A DNA stretch of 64,000 bases from Helianthus annuus. Lineage: Eukaryota > Streptophyta > Magnoliopsida > Asterales > Asteraceae. A model generated the notes under the pieces. The model had not been told where the DNA came from, did no database searches, and saw nothing but the letters and a program-made list of their open reading frames with translations. How positions within the stretch are numbered: the stretch's first letter is position 1; every line of letters starts with the position of its first letter. Position numbers and translations under genes: made by a program. Shown here one piece after another: positions 49,314 to 60,263 of the stretch. Location: positions 155,649,122-155,713,121 of the forward strand of contig NC_035441.2 of assembly GCF_002127325.2 (NCBI RefSeq), given 5' to 3'.

Positions 49314-49514
49314 AATGCTAAGTTAAAATTTTATAACAAAATTGCATAAATAAACATTTAAGTATTATTGCATACCATGTGACTAATTTAATACAAAGGA
49401 CAACTGAAATTCGAAACACAATAGGGTTTATCGTAATTTATTTATTTACTGGATAACTTTTCTTTAGAGCTTCTGGCTTGTAGGTAATATAGGTGCTAAT
49501 ACTGGTTCAGGGTA

Positions 49515-49849
49515 CTGATAGTTTTCTAAAAGTTGGTATTTACTGCTACCGTTGCTAACATATAAAGATCTGCTCATTTTTCATCTAATTTATCTTCCCA
49601 AGGTGGATTATTGCCTATTTTCTGGGCTTGCTGATTAACCTTCACTTCCTTTGGTTGTGATTTCTTTCCTTTCTCCTGACTTTTTCTAATAATCAAACTT
49701 CTTTTATTAGGAGAAAGTGGCTTTTTAAACTGTGCCTTACGGACAAATATTCCTTCCTCTATATCTGCTGGGTATTTTGAGGAAGTTCCTTTTTCTTTAT
49801 GTGAAGTATCTAATTTATGATAGATAGCCGAAAGTCTTTGTTTACCCAT
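49515..49849 (-). pseudogene. Extra ORF 'MGKQ' of G2
   Basis: Homologue of the G1 ORF at 17401-17749, sharing 'MGKQR.S.IY..LD', 'EGIF.RKAQF' and 'NNPPWED.L.EK'. A TGA at 49574 stands where G1 has Trp ('EKWANLYML'); the conserved end 'YMLAT.AVN.NF' continues in frame after it to about 49527. In G2 it is the first ORF after the primer-binding site, upstream of MNELS, the reverse of the order in G1. Function unknown. Confidence 0.58.
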
Positions 49850-49947
49850 ACTGTAACTAACAAATAGTCAGTTAATAAACACATAATCACAGAATGGCAA
49901 TCAGTAAAATTAAGTATTTTGCTGAATACTTAATTAGCTTAAATCAG

Positions 49948-49961
49948 TGGCTCTGATACCA
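49948..49961 (-). promoter_or_regulatory. Primer-binding site of G2
   Basis: Minus strand TGGTATCAGAGCCA, 8 bases from the 5' LTR boundary at 49970. Complementary to initiator tRNA-Met. Confidence 0.9.
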
Positions 49962-49969
49962 CCTTTTCC

Positions 49970-51342
49970 TGTCACAGCCCTAGCCCCGGTTTGACCTGGT
50001 CCAGAGCCGCGGGAGAGGAACCCCATGGTATTTAATTTAAGCGACGTCGGAAGTCTTTAATACAGGATCTTTTAATACAAAAATGCCCGTTTACTTTATT
50101 ACATAATTTAGGGATAAAACCCTGTAATTTACAATAAAGTGATTTCACTGGGAAATCTTTATTTTACAAAACATGTTTCTTTATTTATTTATATTGAGCC
50201 ACTTCCTTAAACTTGTAGTGCTTCACGGCACTTTTCCTGGATCACGACAGATCACCTGAAACATGTTTGAAAAAGGTTTTGTCAGCGGGGAAATACTGAG
50301 TGAATCATTCTTTTTATTTAAAACGATACTTTTGTTATAATTTAACAGTATTAAGAGCGATTACAATGTTTCTACATGTAAACCATATACCCACGGTATT
50401 TGTCACTCGACCACCTATTGGCTATCTCGTTGTCCAATAGTGTCTGTGACTATGGTCATGTCACCCCTTGGCTAACCCGTTGTCCAATGGTGACGGATAA
50501 CAAGCAATGTATACAAAACCTCACATACCGGCTGTAATGAAGACTACAAAGACTTAATCCCTGTAATTATAACTTTGAAAACAAACACGATTTTGAAAGC
50601 AAGTTTGGTAAAAAGAGAATGACTCACTTTGCAGATTTATGCGGGTGGAGTTTAATCTACTGATTAGCCTGTTTAACCTAATTTAAATAACAATGCACAC
50701 GAACTGGGTTAGTAACTAATACAGCATTTACGATAATTCACGAGATTAAACCCTCACAACAAATGACAAAGTGCGATACTTAAACATCCATCGAAGTAAC
50801 GACGAATGACAAAGTATAAACCCAATTTGAGTAGCACTTAAACATTCGTTGGATAGTTTCAATCGATCGGACGTTGAATCGTAATAGCGATCGAGTTATT
50901 ACCCTGTTATCGCGGCAGCGTTTTGTGATTTGTGTGTGTTTGAAGCAAACAGTCGATAATTCAGTGCACGAATTGAGTTTTTACGTCGTTTCAACTCCAG
51001 AAATCAAGTCCCAAAGCCCTCTATTTATACTGAAAATTTGACCCCGCTCGCGTGAAGCGAGGGGTCTACGTGGGGGTGTCGCGTGACGCGAGGGGTCACC
51101 CTACTCCATAGAGTAGCCACGTCCCTAACTAGCTTGGCTGAGTTGATGAAATTGAAAATTTCGATTTCTACAGCAAGTTATATGGATAATCGTAAGCTAG
51201 GGTTTACCCCCCTTGAGTTTTAGGGGCCCTGATCCTGATTGATATGAAAATTTAGGGTTTATGCAGAATTACTTGGGTTTCTCAATTAGGATTTCCTTAT
51301 TGGACAATATAATAAGTAATATTTATAGTGAGAGTTGTTACA
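49970..51342 (-). repeat. 5' LTR of G2
   Basis: 1373 bp, ending GTTACA next to target duplication AATGT. On the minus strand the presumed TATA box TATAAATA is at 51022-51029, with CG-rich inverted repeats just upstream (about 51041-51090). Confidence 0.92.
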
Positions 51343-53086
51343 AATGTCGACAAAACAAACCCTTACCATAGATCACCAGCAAGCATCACGCAACATTAAA
51401 TTCATCCGTAATTCAGAACTCATCCTAATTACAAACATACCACCGATTCATGCATAAACAATTCATGGACTGAAATCAAACTATAATCGGCCCAAAGATC
51501 ATACATCTTTTATTAACATGAATCTTGAAGCAGTGATTTAACAATACGCAACACGTTCTCATCGGAAAAAAAAATCATTATTTAACATTAAACATATCAT
51601 CAATAGTTTCTGCCTATCGGCCATACATCGGACATAAACAGGAGCAATCAAGCAACATTAATCATACTATACTAACAGACATCAATCATGTAATAACACT
51701 CAATTATTAACATTGTTACCCTAATCTTTCGATCTTCAAGAACATATATATACAATAACTATATGTTTATTAACATATGAATGAACACCATGAAACAACC
51801 ATAACTGACTAACCAAGAGGTTGATACTCGCAAGATACTAAGGACGATCTCCAAGAGAAGGATACTTCGACAACAAGGGGGAGGAGTCTACTGCCGTATG
51901 CACTCTTGGGAAAATAGGGGTTCTATTTGAGTTTTTAATTCAATCAGTATCATACTATGTATACATATGTGCAAAGAATTGGACGGCTTATTCACTTGGC
52001 CGAAATATGGGCTTAAGCCCATACACTTGGGCTGCCAAACCCAATGGCAAGAATGGCGGCTGTTTGGGCTTCAAGTCACCTTGAATTTTCTTTGGGGCTC
52101 CTCGGGTTTGAATGCAGCCCACTAAATTAACGATCTACACGAAACACAAAAGTGTGGCCCAACAGTACTAACATATACAAGTCTAACCAGGTTATCGAAA
52201 ACGTTAAACAGAATTATATAAGTACGGAGCGTGTAACACAACAACGAGGAATAACAAGGAGTTAGGATCACAAGGTTAAACGTTACTAACCTTGAAAGTT
52301 CAGGTTGTCACAAAATAACCTTGAACCCGGAATAATTTAAATGGTTTTCAGGTTGGATTGGGGTAATTCACTCAAAGTTCACTAATCTTTCATAATATAT
52401 CAGTAGGTAATTTAGTCAAAGTTCAATAATTTATTTAGAACATAATATATCAGCAGGCTTTAGATATTTGTGATTTATAATTGGTTTGGTTATCGGCTAG
52501 TTTTTCCCATCCAAAAACCCGATTAAACAACCCATAAAACACCCCTACTTACAGCAATTGTGGCAAGTATGGCCTTTTTATACTTAGCATCAACATTCTT
52601 CCAACTAGAATAATGGTAAGGAGCCTCTGAATCGACCTCTTGGGATATCTTCCTCACATACATCATACATCTGATAATTGTCTCCCACGGCCCTAAATTG
52701 GCGTTCTGTTGTACTATATTCAAGGGGGAGTGGCTTATTACCATTTTTTAAATGCTTCATATAGATTGAGGCTTCTTCCAACCGAACGGGTTTTCTTGCA
52801 TTTAGCTACATTGATACACGAACTGAAAATTTAGCAAATTCAAAAGATATCCAAGATGAAAACAAATATTTGATTAGAATAAGTAATTAACTTACATGAC
52901 TGACAACTCGTAGGTATCCTATGATTATGAGCATGGGGAGGATCATTCCCCCCATCCCCACCATGTGAGCTAGAAACATTTACCATGTCTTTAACAAAAA
53001 CATAAAAAAAACATAATCATAATAATTAGTAGACATAAATAATAAATTTTAAACAATTAGAACAAAGACAAACAACAATCATACAT

Positions 53087-55366
53087 TTAATCGGAATCAT
53101 CACTACAATAATGTGTGTCTACAAGATCATTGTCATCACCGTCAACATCCATATCATCATTTATTTCGTCTTCCTCACTTGAAGTGTATTCATCTTCATC
53201 ATCATCATCATCTTCTTCTTCTTCTTCTTCTTCTTCTTCTTCTTCTTCTTCTTCTTCTTCTTCTTCTTCTTCTTCTTCTTCTTCTTCTTCTTCTTCTTCT
53301 TCTTCTTCGTCTTCGTCTTCACCACCTTCACTTAAGGTCGTCCTCATGGGCAAGTAGCCTAAGTCAACAACCAAGTTACAATCAAATGATTGAGTGTCTC
53401 GTGTACTTGATTCACCAACTTCATAGCCTGAATCGACAACCAAGTTATAATCCGAAGATTGAGTGGCGTGCAATACATCTGCCTCATTAGCAACACTCAT
53501 ACTTGGATGATCCCAAAGTTTTCGATGGTGAACGTCTTCCACAACCCTCCAATTTCCGGTTCTTTGAGAAGGATCTTGGAGATAGAACACTTGTTTAGCT
53601 TGTGTAGCTAAAATGTATTGCTGATGATCATACCACTCGATTCCAGGATACATCTCACGACTGATGTCGATGAATACAATATTGTCTTTTGTAAATCGTC
53701 ACTTACCAGACGTTTTGAACCATTTACAACGAAACAGTACAACCGAATAACCATCTAAGTAGTTCAACTCTATGATCTCCTCTAGTTGACCATAGAATGG
53801 ATAGAATGGAATACCATCTTCTCCGATTGAAAACACCCCACTATTCTGGGTAGCGCGTTGGACATCACAACTGTGTACCACAAACCTAACACCATTGACT
53901 ATGCAAGCGTTGTAAGAATATGCGTTCAAGAAACCATGTGCCATTGCAGTTAATTTGTTGGTAAGCTCCGAAGACATAGATGATGATGAAGATGAAGATA
54001 TATTTGCATTATACTTAAACCATGTGGAAAATTGTGTTTTCAAATCACCGACAGGAAAATCAAATTCAAATTTGCTGGATGATGGACAAAAACTTCAAAT
54101 TAGTTTATCATAATATGTCGAATGAAAATATAAAAATAGAAAACTTACGATTTGTAGTCTTTAATTTCATCACAGTTGTCTAGTACAAACCATTCCAATG
54201 ATTTTTTGGCCTTCTCACAAAGTCTAGGGACTGTTGTCTTTGAAATTGGCCGACATTGTGATGAAAACACATGCAACTGCCTCTTTGGAATGCCATCATC
54301 TGCATTTCTATCGGGACGGTTAAACTTGGTTTGCATACCCTCAAGATACATAGAGCAGAATGTCAATGCTTCATCTGCAACATAACCCTCTGCTATTGAG
54401 CCTTTAGGCTTGGCCATGTTTCTCATATACGATTTCAACTTTTTCATGTATCTTTCAAAAGGATACATCCATCTATGCACAGGCCCAACAAGAATAGCTT
54501 CTTCGGGTAAATGCATAACTAGATGAACCATTACGTCAAAAAATGCCGGAGGAAATATCAATTCCAAATTGCATAATATCTTTACCACTTCCTTTTGTGC
54601 ATTTCGCATGTCCTCCACACATAACGATCGTGCACATATTTTTTTAAATAAGGTGCAGAGGTCAATGATTGTTGACGAAACATCTTTAGGCAAACCTGCT
54701 TGGACCCCTATTGGTAGCAATCGATGCATGAGAATGTGATAATCATGAGACTTTAACCCAATTATATTTGAATTACTAGAAAGCACCTTCTTTTTAAAGT
54801 TCGATCCAAATCCATCAGGTAGTCTCACTTCTCTAATGAACTGACAAAAATGTTCTCGATCAACGGGTTTGAAAGAGTAACGAGCATGTGGCTGGAAGAA
54901 CCTGTTGTTTTTCTTTATTAGCCATAGATGTGGTCGAATATTCATCTTTTGTAAGTCTTGTCATGCTTTGTATGTGTCTTTTGATTTTTCATTCATAAGT
55001 AAAGTTCCCAATAAACTCTCACATATATTTTTCTCCACGTGCATAACATCAAGATTGTGTTTAAGTTCGATGGAGGACCAATAATCCAGCTCGAAGAAGA
55101 TATTCTTTTTGGTCCAGTTTGTCATTGTCTCTATCTCTGACGCATCACGCTTTCTTTTCCCACATCTATTACTTGGATGTTTACCTGGAACACGATTGGA
55201 GACACTTTTTAGTTGTTCTAATATTTTTTATTACTCAATCGTGTAGGATGACCTCTTGTCTCTTTTTTGCCATCAAATAACAAATTTTCCCTCAATTTAT
55301 GCTTGTTAGGCAAGAATCGTTCTTGACCAACATAAGTTGTCTTACCGATTACACGATAAAACATTT
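53087..55366 (-). pseudogene. TNP2-like CACTA transposase (C-terminal half)
   Basis: About 55366-54960 shows the transposase approach to DUF4218 in broken frames ('VIGKTTYVGQERFLPNKHKLR' and 'NLDVMHVEKN' discernible). 54945-54145 is an open DUF4218-type region: 'GLKSHDYHILMHRLLPIG', 'FPPAFFDVMVHLVMHLPEEA', 'GPVHRWMYPFERYMKKLKSY', 'GSIAEGYVADEALTFCSMYL'. A GTAAGT donor after 'IKDYK' and an intron of about 70 bases lead to about 54072-53699 and, past one TGA where Gly is expected, 53653-53087: a DUF4216-type region ('YPGIEWYDHQQYILATQAKQVFYLQDP'), then a long Glu/Asp tail. The N-terminal half with the catalytic core is missing at the copia junction, so this cannot be an active transposase. Confidence 0.82.
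53204..53327. repeat. (TTC/GAA)n microsatellite coding for poly-Glu
   Basis: A long, almost pure CTT/TTC run flanked by CAT/TCA triplets. On the minus strand it is in frame with the TNP2-like protein and gives a run of several dozen Glu followed by Asp. The plus-strand frames over it (poly-Leu, poly-Ser) are shadows. Confidence 0.95.
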
Positions 55367-56249
55367 TGAGACAGACCTACAATTGAGACAGACCTACAAT
55401 TTCCATCTCTCAAAATCCTGTATTTCATGAAAGGACAAAACATTTTGAGACAGACCTACAATTTTTGAGAGAGAAAATTGCAGCAGGTGTTATTGAACCT
55501 GAGAAGGTTCATAGTGATGTGCAGACTGTTGATATATTTACAAAGGGTTTGAGTGCAAGTCAACATCAAACTCTTTGTGAAAAACTTGGTCTATATGATA
55601 TGTTTATCACATGAATTATGGGGGCATGTTAAAATACGTGTTACTTGGAAATTCATGTTGCAACTTCCTGGTGAACATATTATATAATTGTTGGGCTAAT
55701 GTTATTGTCTAGGTTATGTCTTGTTGGGCTGAACTGGCTACTAAGTGGCCCAGTTTGTTAAGTTGTTGTAACAGATATACAAGTTGTTATAAAAGGCTGA
55801 AAGTTTAAGGGTGCTATGTGTAACATTCAAGGGACTGCGCTTGTTATAGTTTTGGACTTGGATGTAAATTGGATTGGTGAGGCATATAAAAGGGTTGTTG
55901 CAATTGTGAGAAGACTGATCTCTCCCTTTTTGTTCACTCGCACGCTTCTCTCTGAATCTCTGGTGTAGTATTAGGGTTTGTAATAGTTTTACTCTGTTGT
56001 TGAAGATCATTCTGTGTAAACTCTCAGTTGTTTGTGAGAGTTTGATATTCTGTTGTTGATGATCATATGTGGATGATCATCCATGTATTTGTTTGTATTT
56101 CATATTGATTACAGATCTCACATATTGTAGATCTAGGGTTTGGGGGTGTTTTCTGGTTTCGGTAATCAATAAAAGTTTTTGTCACCGTTTTGTCGCTTCT
56201 CTGTTGTTTGTGTTGATTCTTTACATTGTTTGTGTTGATTCTTCATACA
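55367..56249 (+). mobile_element. 3' end of a Ty1/copia element (plus strand)
   Basis: 55400-55613 encodes the copia RNase H C-terminus: 'NPVFHERTKHFE', 'LREKIAAGVIEPEKV', 'VDIFTKGLS' and a stop at 55611-55613. A polypurine tract (ATGGGGGCA, about 55617-55626) leads into a putative 3' LTR at 55627-56249, TGTTAAAATA...CTTCATACA, with a TATA box near 55884 ('catataaaag'). Everything upstream of the RNase H end is absent: the fragment abuts the CACTA transposase through a duplicated 26-base sequence. The LTR's right boundary is less certain than its left. Confidence 0.75.
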
Positions 56250-56767
56250 TTTTATAGGGGATACTACCAATCGATCTCTGGTTGAATGTTGGAACAAAGC
56301 AAGGGTTTCTGGTATTGTAATAAAATCATACTCAATACTCAATTTTACTCAAATTCAATCCATGTGTCAACAATCAAAACAGTAAATTTCAAGCAAAAAT
56401 ACAATAAATAAGAAAAGTAAAGCATCATGAATAATTTCAAGTGCGAATAACCAGATAAGCAAGAAATTATTCTCAAAATTAAAAAGCTAATCCAATCCAA
56501 ATCAGTTTAACCTCGTACTTAATATAAACAATATATTTCCGTAAATTTCCCAAAAGAACATAAATTTTTTGAAGCAGTACTGCTTTGGAAACGTGAATTG
56601 ATGCAACAAATAAAAATAAAAAAGGAGAATTGATGGATTGAACATGAACTTTAAATTTGTAACTCCAATAGAAAAGTGATAAACTCAAAAGTGAAAACGA
56701 AAGATAATTACAATCAAAATTTCAACCTACGAACTATGTAACCATCCCTATAGAGGATTCATGAGCT
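56250..56767. other. AT-rich spacer, nothing recognised
   Basis: About 500 bases between the copia LTR and the hAT element. No ORF with homology, no repeat structure and no similarity to the receptor-kinase genes that I can see. Confidence 0.5.
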
Positions 56768-56852
56768 CAGGGGCGGACCCACCACCATGCCAAGGTGGGC
56801 GGGCGCATCCTCGAGAAAAAAAATTTTTATGTAAATTTCCGAAGAAAATCCC

Positions 56853-56933
56853 GTCCGCACCCCTTGGAATTTTTCGTCCGCACCCTTTGGAATTTTTCAG
56901 TCGCACCCCTTGGAATTTTTCATCCGCACCCCT
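56853..56933. repeat. 23-bp subterminal tandem repeat of the hAT element
   Basis: About four copies of a unit close to GTCCGCACCCCTTGGAATTT plus TTC, each slightly different. A related 'ccgcaccccca' motif lies near the right end (59371). A likely transposase-binding array, by analogy with hAT subterminal repeats. Confidence 0.7.
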
Positions 56934-57257
56934 CGGGTAAAAAATATTATGGATTTATATTATATTTTTTTTAGTAAAGTCTGATTTTTTATTAAAAAAA
57001 ACTACCTATATTAATATATTATACTACTTAAACCCAAACCAAACCTTAACCCATTAGTCCATTAGTCCATATCCATTACCCAATACCCAACAATAAACAA
57101 AAAGCCCATTAGTCCATTAGTCTATTACCCAATACCCAACAATAAACAATTAAGATTTAGCCCAAACCCCTTCAATTTCCTGATTTCCTCCTCCCGCCCT
57201 TCTGATTCTGCCCAGCGACTTCTTCAGCAAGCCAGCAGCAACAGCAGCCAGCGACTT

Positions 57258-59224
57258 GTGTGCGGTGGGTATAACAATTGGAAAAAGGTACATGCGTCAC
57301 TTAAAAAACATGTTGGTTTAGTTAATAGTCTACACAACAAATGTTTCCAAATGAGTGCCGATTTAGTTAACGAAAATCAAGCGGTACACACACAATGGGA
57401 CAATAGGACCCCTAAGGAGAAACGTGAATACCGACTTAGACTTAGTGCTTCTACTTTGCTTGGGAAAAGGTTGTTGAATGGAGGATTGGCGTTTCGTGGA
57501 CATGATGAATCAAAAGATTCATTAAATAAAGGGAATTTCTTAGAGCTTTTAGAACTCATGGGTGAAATGAATGAAGAGCTTGCTAACGTTATCTTAGAGA
57601 ATGCACCCGCGAATAACCAAATGACAAGTCTTAAAATTCAAGCGGACATCAAACATTGTTATGCTCAAGAGGTAATTAAACAAATTTTAGAAGAACTTGG
57701 TGATGATTTTTTTCTTTATTAGTAGATGAATCATGTGATGTATCAAAAAAAGAACAAATGGTGGTTGTTATTCGTTTTGTTGATAAAGTTGGGATTGTTA
57801 AGGAGCGTTTTATTGGGCTTGTTCATGTCAAAGAGATAAGCGCAATAACACTCAAAACGGCTATTGATGATATATTGGCACGTTATGGGTTAAGTTTGAA
57901 AAGGATTAGAGGCCAAGGCTATGACGGGGCAAGTAACATGTCAGGCGAGTTTAACGGCCTAAGGGCTCTAATCTTAAAGGAAAATGTTTCGGCCTTTTAT
58001 ATTCACTGCTTTGCACACCAACTTCAACTAGTTGTTGTGGCGGTGGCGCACAAACACACACCAATTTGGAGAGTTTTTGAAACGATAACATGTTTAATAA
58101 ATGCCGTTTGTGCATCTTCTAAACGACAATATATGCTTCGTGAAAGCCAAAGAAGACAATTTGAAAAAATGGAAGACGTACTTTGTATCGGAAGTGGGTT
58201 GAACCAAGAAATGACACTTTCAAGGCCCGGGGATGCACGTTAGAATTCCCATTACAAGACACTTTCCCGTTTAATTTCTTTATATCCAAACATTATGGAA
58301 GTTCTTGGATGGTTAGTAGAAATGAGTCAAACTCTTCCTTGTAGTAGACAAGCGGACGGACTTCTAGAGGATATGAAAAAATACGACTTTGTATTTTACA
58401 TACACTTGATGGAGCATATTCTAAACATCACACATACGTTGTCCCAATGTCTTCAAAGAAAGGAGCAAGATTTGATGAATGCAGTTAAATTGGTTTCTTC
58501 CACCAAAAACCAACTTGAAAAGTTTAGGTTGGAAGGTTTTAATGAGTTCTTGGAGAAGGTTAACTCCTTTTGTGACATGTATGAACTTGAGGTGAAAAAA
58601 TTGGATGATGAATACGTTAACCCAAGGTGGCCAAGAAGAAAGATGAACATCACAAATCGGCATTATTACGAGTATGATTGCTTCAATGCGGTTCTTGATT
58701 TGCAAATACAAGAATTTGGGAACCGTTTTAATGAGGTAACATCGGAACTACTTGTTTGTATGAGTTGTTTGAGTCCTTGTGATAATTTTAGTGCATTTGA
58801 CATTCCAAATATACTAAAGCTAGCCGAGAAGTATCCATATGATTTCAATGAAGAGGAAAAACGAAGGCTTTCGATTCACCTCGGAAACTACTTTAATTTT
58901 GTGAAAAAAGATAAACAATTCGCCAACTTGGATGGTTTGTCAAGTCTTGTAAGGTTAATGGTTTCAACAAATATTCACGTTACTTTTACATTGGTATATC
59001 GGTTATTGAAGCTTGTTCTCGTATTACCCGTTGCAACCACAACCGTTGAAAGATGTTTTTCGGCAATGAAGAATGTGAAGACCGACTTGCGTAATCGGAT
59101 TGGGGATGAGAATTTAAGTGATAGTTGTGTATGTTATATAGAGAAAGACTTTCTTAAGAAAGTAGCTTTAGATGATGTTTTGGATAGATTTCAAAAAATG
59201 AAAACCCGTAGGGCGACATTTTAA
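57258..59224 (+). pseudogene. hAT transposase (DUF4371 and dimerisation domain), frames broken
   Basis: 57258-57722: 'NNWKKVHASLKKHVG', then 'GLAFRGHDES' and 'NFLELLELM', the start of the DUF4371 region. After a shift, 57758-58243: 'KEQMVVVIRFVDK', 'IRGQGYDGASNMSGEFNGL' and 'FYIHCFAHQLQLVVVAV' (the RNase-H-like core with catalytic Asp and the conserved CxxH-type 'HCFAHQ'). After a second break, 58295-59224: the helical insertion and the C-terminal dimerisation region ('LPVATTTVERCFSAMKNVKTDLRNRI'). The N-terminal TTF-type zinc finger expected in this family is absent; the ORF starts right after GC-rich sequence near 57200. Two breaks and the missing DNA-binding end suggest an inactive copy. 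Confidence 0.87.
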
Positions 59225-59407
59225 TTATGTTTGTACAAAGTCTCACGTGTTTGCCAAATATATAAATTTAGTTTGATGTTCTTTTGTCTTACAAGACCCG
59301 ACCCGACCCGACCCGATACAACTGATTTTTTTACTTATGTACCTAGGGGCCTAAAATTTTTAAAAATGTTCCGCACCCCCATAGAAAAATTCCTGAGTTC
59401 GCCACTG

Positions 59408-60263
59408 GATGAGCTTTGAAGAATAGAAGTGTAAATGAAAGAATAGCATGATTGCTTGTATAATCATAGGAAAGTGTCAACTACTGGTGTATTTATAAAT
59501 AATAAATTATTGCAGCAGTGAACGGCTTGTCTGCTTGCTTAAAGACTCTTGTGTGGAATAATTCCAAGAATAATTCCGCAGTTAGTCAAACGGTTATACG
59601 TTGTGTGTTAGGAGTTGTAATTTGTGTGGAATAAACACATGCTTCTGTCAATTACTGGTTCAACCAGTTAGGTTTTGAAAAAAAAACACTGCTTATATTA
59701 GTATAAAACAAAACTACATATAAAAACTATGGATGTGGTATAACCATCATAATAATGACTACGGAGATGTAATTGGTGGTCCTTTGTTAACATGCAATCC
59801 ACACAACTTGCCAGGTAGCAAAGTACCGTGGGATAACCTGACACAACCTTGACCCTAAGCGTCAATATACCGTGGCCTAAACTAACCTGAATTATTGGGT
59901 TTGGTATCATATCTCTTGAATTGCATAGTTACATTACAACACAGTGAACATATATCTTGATACAATCAGACAATGGCTTCAATGTTAGATGATTTGCAAC
60001 TCGTGAGCGGTTTGTAGATTAATCCTGATATAAGTCTCACTTGACACCAATCAGCTGTAACCCGAGAACTCATATATTCTTAATTACTAGAAAAGGTAAC
60101 AAGGGTTTAGGGAATGATATCACAATTGTATGAAATTTATTCATTACATGGTGCCTATTAAACATTAATATGTAAAGGGAGAGAGCCCTGGAAATTACGT
60201 ATAATTTTACCACAATATAACGTTGATTGTTTGTAGTTTGGCTCTATAATTCCAACTTACATG
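59408..60263. repeat. Duplicated receptor-kinase intergenic block (orphan 5' flank)
   Basis: From about 59435 this matches 24690-25513 base for base with scattered changes: 'agcatgattgctt...aatcataggaaagtgtcaacta', a minus-strand TATA-like TATTTATAAA near 59492-59501, and the 3' flank of the neighbouring gene including AATAAA (minus, 60136-60141). In the other copy it separates genes A and B. Here the left side should therefore be the start codon of another CrRLK1L gene, but sequence about 15 bases short of that ATG is replaced by the hAT element and unrelated DNA. Confidence 0.82.
60136..60141 (-). terminator. Probable poly(A) signal of gene D
   Basis: AATAAA on the minus strand, about 123 bases after the stop codon. 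The same hexamer is conserved in the 3' flank of gene B at 25386-25391. Confidence 0.5.

Larger units (their letters stand above)
56768..59407 (+). mobile_element. hAT transposon (ZMYM1/DUF4371 type)
   Basis: Termini CAGGGGCGGACCCA at the left and the reverse complement of CAGTGGCGAACTCA at the right form imperfect inverted repeats of the hAT kind. The 8-bp flank is CATGAGCT (56760-56767) and GATGAGCT (59408-59415), seven of eight matching. It encodes a hAT transposase in broken frames on the plus strand. Near the left end is a subterminal tandem repeat (56853-56933), and near the right end an (ACCCG)n microrepeat (about 59298-59321). Confidence 0.88.

Noticed and set aside
53113..53490. Plus-strand ORFs with poly-Leu or poly-Ser
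   Set aside because: Shadow frames of the GAA microsatellite; the minus-strand frame fits the TNP2-like transposase.
59231..59419. Plus-strand ORF with 'RPDPTRPD'
   Set aside because: Produced by the (ACCCG)n microrepeat at the hAT 3' end.
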